The notes under the pieces are model-generated. The model had not been told where the DNA came from and did not search any database. It saw only the letters and a program-made list of their open reading frames with translations. This document shows, in pieces, positions 33,679 through 45,600 of a stretch of 64,000 nucleotides of DNA. The DNA lies in contig OU612074.1 of the NCBI GenBank assembly GCA_914767715.1, positions 3,113,501 to 3,177,500 on the forward strand. The letters are read 5' to 3'. Each line of letters opens with the position of its first letter. The stretch's first letter is position 1. The position numbers and the translations under genes are program-made. This DNA comes from Membranipora membranacea (taxonomy: Eukaryota > Bryozoa > Gymnolaemata > Cheilostomatida > Membraniporidae).

Positions 33679-36600
33679 TCACACCGCCGCTCCCTCTTTG
33701 GGTTCTGCTTTCTCTTCGCTCGTCTCACTGTGTGATAAAAACATGAGAAGATTAGGTCACTTTCACATAATATACTTTCACATGAGCTAAGCTCACAAAA
33801 CACGGCTCATAAATTGAAGTGTATAATATCACCAGGAGGTATTTTCTGTAGCGGATGATTTTATTGAAACCGTTTGACTCTTGGGCTGGTGGAAAACTGA
33901 AAATGATAAATTCATTCATGCCATCCAATTCGACAACCTATCTCAAATTTTGGAATGCATAGATTTAAATTTGTACAATTTTTTATTTCTAGGACTCAAT
34001 TACAAAATTCAGTGCACCAGTATATTTGTTTATTTATTGTGATATATTACACCTGATTACATTTCTCAGTGAACCGGTTAAATATGGCAGCGTTAGCCGA
34101 TATACAGGGGTCCCACATCAATCTGTGTTTAACCTTGGGTTATAGCCTGGGATTCAGGCCAATAATGGGGCCTTGTCTGAGTTATGGGTTTTGTTGGATA
34201 TTGCTTCTGTGTGTTATCTACTCATGAATTTTTAAAATTGTGCATTGCTGAATGGACCCATGTGCTTATTTTTTGGTTTTGTTTTGATTGGCTGATAGGT
34301 TTTGGTCCGCTCAATAACAAACCAAGACAACCCAGTAGTGAACTTCAAATTGTTGGACTGAATCCCTGTCTACTTTGGTTATGGCTGAACATGCTGACGT
34401 TACAAGATATTTTTGTTGATGCTTTGTTTCCAAAAAAAAGGGACAAAGTATCGGACAACTAACTAGTGACATAGTTGTATTTATCCTTCTTCCAACGATG
34501 GACAAAACATAACCCTCATTGCGAGTTCATATGAGATTAGAAGGGGTAAAACTTCTACTTTAAAATAACTTGGAAGAACTAATAACTGGAATGATGCCAA
34601 ATTTAATGTGTGATGCCTTTATTGAGTTTGCTCCATTTCCATATAAAACATAGTCTGAGCGCTCAGACGGTTCCATTGCGAGTTAGTGGCATTTTTTTTC
34701 TTTCTTTCTATGCACTAGGTCTTATTTGACCGCCCTATTTAACAGGCCCCCTTAAGCTCGGGTGGCTTGTGTGGGGTAGTACCCTATACCCTTGCCCGCC
34801 GTTGCCGGCTACTCTTTTTTCGAAGAGGCAGAGGGGGATCTTTTTACTGCATGCAAGCACACAGTAGACCTCCTGTATTTATGGCCCTGATTCGAACATT
34901 ACATTACCAAACACCCAAGTTGGTTGATAATGTAATGCCACTAACTCGCAATGGAGCCGTCTGAGCACTATATAAAACACAACAACCTTGACCTTTATTC
35001 TTTAGGCTGGATAATTTCAAGTACTGGAAAGAAAAATTGAGAAACATTCCACCAAATACCCACCAGTAACTTAAAAAAATGGCAATTTCAAACAAGCGAG
35101 AGTTCAAAATAACTAACAGTAAACATGATAGTTTATCATACATTGAGTCGTCCTCGTGTGGACTGTTTTCTCTACAGCTCTACACTCACGCACTTATTTG
35201 TTTGCAGAATAACAGTCAGGACAATATAAACAATTACTAATTATTATGTACATTTTTTTGTAGTTATCTATTTTATTTACATAAAAATACGGAAAAAAGA
35301 ACCTCTGTTTGTAGGCAAATTATTGAGTTAACATGGTGAATCCAATGTAAACACAGGATAAAATTTTGGAAATTCTGTTATTATGTACATTAAACTGACA
35401 GTCCTACTAGGCCATGTTTGGTATGGTTTTAAAGATCTCAGGCTGAAAATTCATTAGGGCATATGAAATAAAACAGCCTGTGAACCTAATTCCAATAAAA
35501 CTGATGCAAAGTCTGAAAATTGGGATCATAGTGCATCATAGCGATTTGTTGCATCCCACTGACCACTATGATCCTTGCTAAGATAATTGAAAAAAAACGT
35601 GATTGCTATTTTCGAATTTTTTTATTATTTTTATTATTTTTATTTTGCCCTATAAACTCACAATATTTGATGTACTGGGGTAATATATCCACTTTTCTAA
35701 TGAGACTGACCCTTTGACTTTAAATGGACGCAAAAACAAGTTCACAGGACAGGCTGGCGATGGAGTCACAGGCTAAATAGTAACACTGAATTGTTATTAT
35801 TATGATATCTATAGACATAATCTATACAGACTCCACTATTACCTCACACTGTTATATTTATCATGAAGGTGACGAGACTCACCTCAGTTTACTATCTTTG
35901 TTATCCTCCTCATCACTAGAGGAGGAGCTGTCGCTGTCGTCGCTGCTGTCGCTGCTGTCGCTGGAAGAGGATGATGACTCATCAGCACCTTCTGCTGACT
36001 TTTCTCCTGCTGACTCTACAAGAAGATCAGACACTTTTAACATGAAGTGATATCAGTTTTGTGGTATCTGCAAAACATTAATAATGATAATAATGAGTTT
36101 TTTATATACCACTTAATGTAAGCCACAATAGGTACTTGTAAGTGGTGAACATTGCATCATTACCGCCTGGTCACTGGTTCCGAGCACTCTATAGCCATCC
36201 CTGACTAAAGAGAACCTACATCGCATGAAGCGCTGGTACTCATTAATATATAACTACTCGAAAACATATAAAAATTTACTATATACAACTACTAAAAAAC
36301 ATATAAAAATTAATAGATTTGATTACAATAAAATATATAATTATATAACAATAACATTTACTTACTGTCATCTACATAATAACCACCGGACATCTCGACC
36401 TCGTACTCAGAGTCGTCTGTAGTGATATGAGGAGATGCGGACTCAGCCTCAACAGTAGTGCTGTCTGCCTATAACATATAATATAAAAATACTATATAAC
36501 ATATAATATAATATTAATTGACATATTTTTTGTTATATTATATTTGATGTTATAAAATTTATTATATTTTATTATATTTATAGTACATGTTATGTTATAT

Positions 36601-39600
36601 TATATGTTACGTTATATTTTTATATTGTATGTAATATAATATAACATAAATTATAATATAACACATAAAATAACATAACATGAATATAACAAAACATATA
36701 AAATATTTTATAACATCAAATATAATATAACATATAATATGTCGATTAAGTGTGAGATACACTGAGGAAGCATGAGGGTGAAATGTGAGCTGTATTAAGT
36801 ATTCATAAAAATATAATTTTTTAAATATAATTAAATGTCATAGTAGAGATTCCATTTTATACATTAATTAATTGATCCCTCTTCTTTTCTTTTCGGTCAT
36901 GAATCATAAGTGATTTTATTCATATTAAGTCATAAGTTACTGAAACTAGCACATGACTCGAGTTCATGGAATTTATAAAATTCACCCATGAATTATATAA
37001 AACATTATATGTGTCAGGCTCTTTACTTCGAGTTATTTACACACCGACGTAAGCTATGTTATCTCTCCACTGCAAAAATATCACAATTCACTCCTCAGCA
37101 ATTGAAAAAAAACAAAAACAAGAATACGATAGCTTGAGAGATTGATTGTCTTTCATGTGACCCTACTATTTAGACTACAGATAATCCCTAGATCATATGT
37201 AGGCATGAAAATAATGAATAATTACATATAAAAAATATATAAAAATAAATAATAGACAATAAAAACGTCTACAGGTGAAGGCTTTTTATGAAGACAGCCA
37301 TAATTTCATGTTGGCATTGGATTTCGTAATATATATTTAAATTTAAGTCAACCAGCTTTTTGAAGATTCTTTAAATTTGTTTGTTCATTTGTAAAACCCC
37401 CCTCATCCTTACTCACAGAGGTTATCGTACACTCTACAGAACATTCGTGTCAGAGTTACACGGCTATTCAAGCTGTCTATATAATATTTACCTTTTTGGT
37501 CCCCATAGGTAGGAAAGGATAGAGCAGATATTTCTCCATTGGTTTTCTCATCCTCATTCTTATGGTGTTATCCGGATCGTCTTCATGCTTCCTCTGGAGA
37601 GCGTGCACAAAACCAAGAAACTTCTTATCTTCATCTGCAGCTGTGTCATACAGCATCGTCAGCTACAATGACAACGGGCATACAAGTTAGATCTGTCTGG
37701 TAAAGTTGTAATTACGGAGAGGCTTGGAAACCTTGATAACTCTTCTATGGTATCAAGTATGGCCCTAGAAAACCTCCAGGCTTAAAAACCTCCAGGCTTT
37801 CTCATGAGTAGTCCAGAGAGTGTTACAAACATTGTGAAAAACAATATTATAACTAGTCACTGTACATGACTGTTAACTAGTATCTATATCACACATACTA
37901 CAACAAGGCTAATGTAAGTAATACCCTAATGGTGTAAAACGGTGGCAGGAGAATAAGCTTGCCTATGCTTACAGGCCTCATATTGCTGAATTTTATTCTT
38001 GAAAACACTAACTCACTCTATATGCATGCTCTAACTTCGGCTAGCCAATAGGTGCTAGTTAACGTTTAGAAGCCCCTAGTTAGCCAGACAAAACTCTAAC
38101 AAAAAATTTTCTTTAAGAATGCATAGAGATCAGAACAAGTCTAACTCACCACATCATTGAAGACTGCGAAATCTTTAGCTGAGTCGTATTCCCCGCTTTC
38201 CATCTTAGCTTCGAGCTTACGTATGATAGACTGGAGTATCCTACAGGCTGATGTAGGTCTGCCTGCCTTCAGCAGAGCGTACATCTACATCATAAACCGG
38301 AGAAAAATATCAACACAACACAAAACTTACAATATAAAAGTGTGAATATTGAAATGTCTAAGTCAAGTTCCCTGTTTACAATGCACAGTAACCTCGCTAA
38401 ATCATTATGATTTTTACAAAGAGCCATATTACTTTTACTGGATTCAAATAGCAGCATTTAGTCCGAACAACTATGGTATTGAATAAAACCCTCAGTTATC
38501 TCCTCCTTGCAAAGTTGGCTGATAACTCCTACAATCCCAACACAAGTTCTAAGGCTTTTATATTGTACAAAGAGTTACATGTGAGCTTAATGCTATATAT
38601 CACAATGCACCTTTTGCCATCTGATCAAAGTCTGATCTGTGTTTCATCAATAAGTTGGTTGAAGAATAGGACTAACATGTCCCAAATAACAGCATAGAAA
38701 TATTTTTAGTAACATGTCTTTTGTCCCTCAGCAAAAGGTAACAAATTTTTGTGTTTGAAACTAATGCAAAGCAGTTTATTTACAAATCGTGCGCACAAAA
38801 GTAGATATAATAGTACGGTAGTGCATATTCATAATGTGTTTACTGGTAACCTGTGGTGTATAACAGGGATATATTATAATGTAATATACATGTTATATAT
38901 ATAAATATATATATATTCATATACAATTATTTATAACTCACCTTAAGATTACCTGTCAGAATTTCGTTGTCCGAACTCATCTGATTTAACATGGCGAGGG
39001 CAGCGTTAATCTGTCCCTGTAACAGAGAGAACATCTCATCATAACATGGGATTCTAACATTCATATTAGTACCTATCATGACAGAGCAAATATTAATTTA
39101 TAAACTCTGAGAATATCTCTCATTATAATATGGTTAAATGTGGCGTGATCTGGGGGGCAGAGATGGGTGTTATAGTTCTAATTTAATTATATCATGGTGT
39201 CAGGATACTGATTGCATACCTCACCTGTCCCCTGCTGTCACCTAGCATGTCATATATGGAACAGACAGCATGTCTGTACGGCTACCTGAAGGGTGTGTTA
39301 ATTTCTAAGAGAAACACCTTTTGACCCAAATCCTCTAAGTTACTCTGCTAAAGATTATTGCTCTTTTGCTCTTTCAAATAGGCAAGTCCGTTCATTCAGA
39401 ATATTTACGTAGTTCCGTCAAACAGTGAGCGTATTGATACATCTGACGGGTCTAACTCAGCTCAGCTCAGCAAGCATGAATCAGAGAGTAACCCTTATAA
39501 CAGTTGTAAATTGAAAGACCTACCAGGCTTGTAAAGACTTACTCCCCCCCCCACAGATCGTCAGTTATAGTCTACTACATACCTGATCTACACAGTAGAA

Positions 39601-42600
39601 AACGATGAGCAACTCGAGAGATTTTGTCAGACTAAGCTGTAGCGGATGTTTTCCTTTCCTCATCATATCGAGTGTTTTTGCACAAAATTTCAATCCCTGC
39701 ATGGAACCCTGCAGAGAGACATAAACTCAATATATGGCTGTCAACAAATGGAAATAACGAGCAGCAATATAACAAGCAAAATACCAAACACGCATTCTGT
39801 GAGTGAGGATATGAAGACTACTGTTAATGACTAAAATTATCGGAAGATCAAGTGTTATTCAATTGGGTTGCATTTGGAGTTGCCCCCGTTGAGCCGTGGT
39901 AGTTATGGCTCAGCAGAAAGTCACTCCTAGAGCTAACTAAGTACATTGTATCAGGGAGTTTGGGATATGTATAGATCGTATTGAAGCGTATCACTTTTGA
40001 TGATGATTTAAGAGTTGCCCACTCATTGTATTTACTGTCAATAAGAAAGCAACTCCAAAAAGGATAAAACTCAGCTTACAACTAGCATCTGACAAGGTTG
40101 ATAAGCTATCAAATAGAGAGGTTATTCGTTAGGCGAGTAAGTGAGTTGAAAGGCTCTTCAGTAGGTAGGATACAGGGAAGGTCTTTTAATAGATGGGTTA
40201 CTTACAAGGCGATATGCTGATAGTATCGATAGTCTAAGGATGGCATTATATCCCACACATTTCTCTATATTAGCCTCTGCTATCTCCAAAGCTTGCTGAT
40301 ACATCTCATTATCAAAGAGTAAGTCCATTGTGACCAACAGTGAACTGTAATGTACAGCTCTATCATTGGCCTTAGTCTGCAATAATAAAACGTGAATATG
40401 TGCAACATCGACGAAACCGGGCTACGAATCATCGCAATAATAAACATACATGTTTGAGCCCAGTCAGTTTAGCATATGGATTGAACTGAAAAAAAATATC
40501 ATGAGAAATGAACAGTATTGAGCTTTGAAGAATTGTGGGTGTATTTTTGGAGACTTTTATGTATTTACACACATAGTCACACCATTTACGGGACCATATT
40601 GTTTGGAATCGCAATAGACAATACCTTTTGCACATGTGCACCAATCAATTCAGGTTGGCTATCTTTGCACCGTGGCGACTGAACTAATTCAAATGATCTT
40701 GAGATTTCAAACTGAAATGTCACCCCACCCACACTGGGAAAAAGTTACCTTTCGTGAGCAAAATGTAAATAGGTTGATTGGGCCAGTTTGTGGCGATGTC
40801 GCTACGGTGCAGAGAGACTCGTATCACATAGTCAATATGCAAGCAGTGTGAGACAATAAAATATCTTGCAATAAAATGTATCAGATCAGTTAACTAGAAA
40901 GAGTAAAGACACTAACTTTAAATATTCAATATAATATTAATGAAAAAATGAATTAAAATAATAACTATATAATCTAATTGATCAGACACCGCAACATTAT
41001 AATATTATGACAGGTCATTTATTAGTTTAATTGTATGGACAGGTAACTCCTTACATTATCTTCGATACTACATTGTAAATTATGCTTACATGAGAAGAGG
41101 AAATAACTTACAGCTTGTTTGAGGACAGCCACAGCTGAATCAGGTGAGTTTACAAGGTGACATTTTCTGATCATGAGGGGATCAATATGAAATATCGCAT
41201 CTTCTAACCCAATCTCTTCTAACTTCTTCTGTTCAATCATAAATCTACAAAGGAGAGAGAATAGATATGCTGGGTATGTATACGTATAGTGCTGTGTGTA
41301 TACGTATAGCGCTGTCTGTATACGTATAGCGCTGTGTGTATACGGATAGCGCTGTGTGTATACATATAGCGCTGCCTGTATACGTATAGCACTGTGTGTA
41401 TACGTATAGCGCTGCCTGTATACGTATAGCGCTGTGTGTATACGTATAGCGCTGTGTGTATACGTATAGTGTTGTGTGTATACGTATAGCGCTGTGTGTA
41501 TACGTATAGTGCTGTGTGTATACGTATAGTGCTGTCTGTATACGTATAGTGCTGTGTGTATACGTATAGTGCTGTGTGTATACGTATAGCGCTGTGTGTA
41601 TACGTATAGTGCTGTGTGTATATGTATAGTGCTGTGTGTATACGTATAGCGCTGTGTGTATACGTATAGTGCTGTGTGTATACGTATAGCGCTGTCTGTA
41701 TACGTATAGTGCTGTGTGTATACGTATAGCGCTGCGTGTATACGGATAGTGCTGTGTGTATACGTATAGCGCTGTGTGTATACGTATAGCGCTGTGTGTA
41801 TACGTATAGCGCTGTGTGTATACGTATAGTGCTGTGTGTATACGTATAGCGCTGTGTGTATACGTATAGTGCTGTGTGTATACGTATAGTGCTGTCTGTA
41901 TACGTATAGTGCTGTGTGTATACGTATAGCGCTGTGTGTATACGTATAGTGCTGTGTGTATACGTATAGTGCTGTCTGTATACGTATAGTGCTGTGTGTA
42001 TACGTATAGCGCTGTGTGTATACGTATAGTGCTGTGTGTATACGTATAGCGCTGTGTGTATACGTATAGTGCTGTGTGTATACGTATAGCGCTGCCTGTA
42101 TACGTATAGCACTGTGTGTATACGTATAGTGCTGTGTGTATACGGATAGCGCTGTGTGTATACGTATAGCGCTGTGTGTATACGTATAGCGCTGCCTGTA
42201 TACGGATAGCGCTGTGTGTATACGGATAGCGCTGTGTGTATACGTATAGCGCTGTGTGTATACGTATAGTGCTGCCTGTATACGTATAGCGCTGTGTGTA
42301 TACGTATAGTGCTGTGTGTATACGTATAGCGCTGCCTGTATACGTATAGCACTGTGTGTATACGTATAGTGCTGTGTGTATACGGATAGCGCTGTGTGTA
42401 TACGTATAGCGCTGTGTGTATACGTATAGCGCTGCCTGTATACGGATAGCGCTGTTTGTATACGGATAGCGCTGTGTGTATACGTATAGTGCTGTGTGTA
42501 TACGTATAGCGCTGCCTGTATATGTATAGTGCTGTCTGTATACGTATAGCGCTGTGTGTATACGGATAGTGCTGTGTGTATACGGATAGCGCTGTGTGTA

Positions 42601-45600
42601 TGCGGTTAGCGCTGTGTGTATACGTACAGTGCTGTCTGTATACGGATAGCGCTGTGTGTATACGTATAGCGCTGCCTGTATACGGATAGCGCTGTGTGTA
42701 TACGGATAGCGCTGTGTGTATACGTATAGTGCTGTGTGTATACGTATAGCGCTGCCTGTATACGTATAGCGCTGTGTGTATACGTATAGCGCTTTGTGTA
42801 TACGTATAGCGCTGCCTGTATACGGATAGCGCTGTGTGTATACGGATAGCGCTGTGTGTATACGTATAGTGCTGTGTGTATACGTATAGCGCTGCCTGTA
42901 TATGTATAGTGCTGTCTGTATACGTATAGCGCTGTGTGTATACGGATAGTGCTGTGTGTATGCGGTTAGCGCTGTCTGTATACGGATAGCGCTGTGTGTA
43001 TACGGATAGCGCTGTGTGTATGCGGTTAGCGCTGTGTGTATACGTATAGTGCTGTCTGTATACGTATAGCGCTGCGTGTATACGGATAGTGCTGTGTGTA
43101 TACGGATAGCGCTGTGTGTATACGGATAGCGCTGTGGGTAAACGGATAGCGCTGTGTGTATGCGGTTAGCGCTGTGTGTATACGGATAGCGCTGTGTGTA
43201 TACGGATAGTGCTGCTGGTTTAACAGACAGGAATGACAGAAGTGACCCAGTTTATGCTGTTGATCCTCCTAGAGCTGGACCAGAGTGTGCTCATCACATA
43301 ATCCCAGCTGTATGTTATGTTTAAAAAGTGACAATATACAGTTGAAAACCATTTTTCAGTTTCTGACACTGCCTATGACCAGCGACATCTTGTATGGTAT
43401 TTAGGCAAGAACATGTTACATTCTTGAACACGCATCAACCCAAATCTATTATCAACCTACTTTTTGAACACAGCAGGGAAATGTTGTGTATCGTCTACGT
43501 CAGCCAGATCTACGAATGCCTCATAATCAGCCTGTAACAACATTGAGCTCGGGTCTCCTAACCGCTCAATGAATTGTGTCTTAAACTCTTCAGCTACCTT
43601 TCCAAACCTGTATATAACAGAACAGAAAACACCTTATTCTACAATATACCGCATCATCTCATCAATCTCAAAAACTTGAGGGGTACGTGGGTCGGACTAC
43701 AGCAGCTCATGTGATGATAGACCAACTCGCCTGTGGGTGGCAAGATTATTTTCTATACTCATTATTAAACTGCACAGTATCACAACCTGAACAATGGTGC
43801 CACATCTGATCCGGTCTTATTTTTGATGTGCTCCATCCAGGGATAAGGGGAGAGATAAAGTGGATCTCAATCCCATATGAGCAGGGTTACATTACAGTCT
43901 GACAGTTTGAAAATAGATGGATGGAGGAAATGTTTGAAATGCTGTTTGCCGCATTATCGTCATAGGCCATATTGTGAGGACTGACTGAAAATTTATGGTG
44001 GTCAGTTTTAACCGCCAGTGGGACTGCAAGATTTATTTTTTTCATAAAAGATTTTATGTATTGGGAGGTTGCTGGTAGTATATCTAACCCAATAGATTAT
44101 GGATTCCCCATGTCTTTTTAAATCCTATAGGTCCAAGTTCCATATCTCTGTGACCAGCCTGTGAGAAACAGAAGTGCTGACTTTATTTGTCAGAAAATTT
44201 TTTATTAGGGAATCCCTCCTTCAGGATGACGTATGGGCGGAGGTAACATTGCCACGGTTGCTATGTTACAAGCTGAATAATGGTTGTTTTCTTCTCGTGA
44301 AATCCTTTTAGTGTCTTGTAACAGTTTAGCAAGGAGATGGTTACAAAACACTATCATGGTATTTCATGAGCAGAAAACAACAACAGAAAACACTCATATT
44401 ATAGTAATCGCGATGATGTTAGCTCCGCCCCTTACATCATCCTGAAGGAAGGATTCAAAAATAAAAATTGTTCTATCAAATAATATCAGCACTTCTGATT
44501 CAGGTTATTATGTCGCACAGGATGGTCACAGAGATTTGGAACTTGGACCTACAGATGTAAACGGACATGGAGAATCCGTATATTTGGTGAGATACACTCC
44601 CAATACACACAATCTATAATGACATGAATGATGGTTGTAATGGCTCACGTAGCGAGCTCATAAAATATATTAAGTACATCATCACTCAAAACCTAACTGG
44701 AGGTCTGAAGGCAGTATTTTACAATATGGTGCTTCATTCACGAGTTTTGATAGGGCGAGCTGATTGGTTGTCCGAACCATAAAGACCAATCAGGTCACCT
44801 TCAGTGTGAAGACTGAGTTTGCAGTACTCAAAAAATGGCCAAGCAATTAAGATCTAAGGGACACTAAAGCCAGAGTATGATTCCCAATTGCGGTTGTCTC
44901 ATTCGAAGTTGAAGCTAATGGGAAAGCACACAATTTTAGTACGAACCAAGAGGTGAGAACTCAGTCTGATCTAGGTCAACCTCGGCTTTCGGAAAAACAG
45001 TGATTGTAACTAAGATGCTGGTCGTAAGGACAAAGTTATCAATCTTAATTTAATATCACCTATAGCATGGTTAATAAAAGTGGTTACCTTTCTTGTTGAT
45101 TTGAAACACGTTCCTTGTAATTTGTAAGTCTGAGGAAATTGTCATCCATAATTGTGCGGCTACCTGGAACAGAATGTCAAAGGCATTGATAGCCCAGAAT
45201 CTTGTGAACATCAACATGAAGGTAGAGGAGGTAATATGATGGCTCAATAGCCAAGGACGCAAAGGCTATTAGAGCTACGATTTTTTTTTCATGATGACAA
45301 TCAGCCAGGACTTCTAGTTCTATATCTCAATGAGAATTCTTGTAAATTATCAGATGGTTGCAAATACAGCAGGACCGGTGAGTTGCTTTTGTGGTATTAG
45401 CATAATTAGGAGCAATTATGTGCAGTATCCTCTTGCTATAGCACTTGTGTTGAATTGTTGCATACAATATTTGTTGCGCTGCAACCATAGACTTAATGAT
45501 AAACCTAGACAGGACAACATAAACAGCTGAAATAAGGCACTTAATTGTGGGGAAACGTAACGTAACGATTTACAATCAGCAGCGTCTTTTTATAAACTTG

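Noticed and set aside
35766-35772. Alternative last exon of the PTCD2-like gene giving Ser-Leu-stop
   Set aside because: Possible by phase but adds only two residues; the 33727 exon continues the acidic composition and is preferred.
41237-42352. 371-residue minus-strand open frame of Tyr-Thr-His-type repeats
   Set aside because: It is the 20-bp minisatellite read in three phases; the unit has no stop in any of them, so openness is automatic.
41273-43214. CRISPR-like array
   Set aside because: There are no unique spacers; the units are directly tandem, in a eukaryotic intron.
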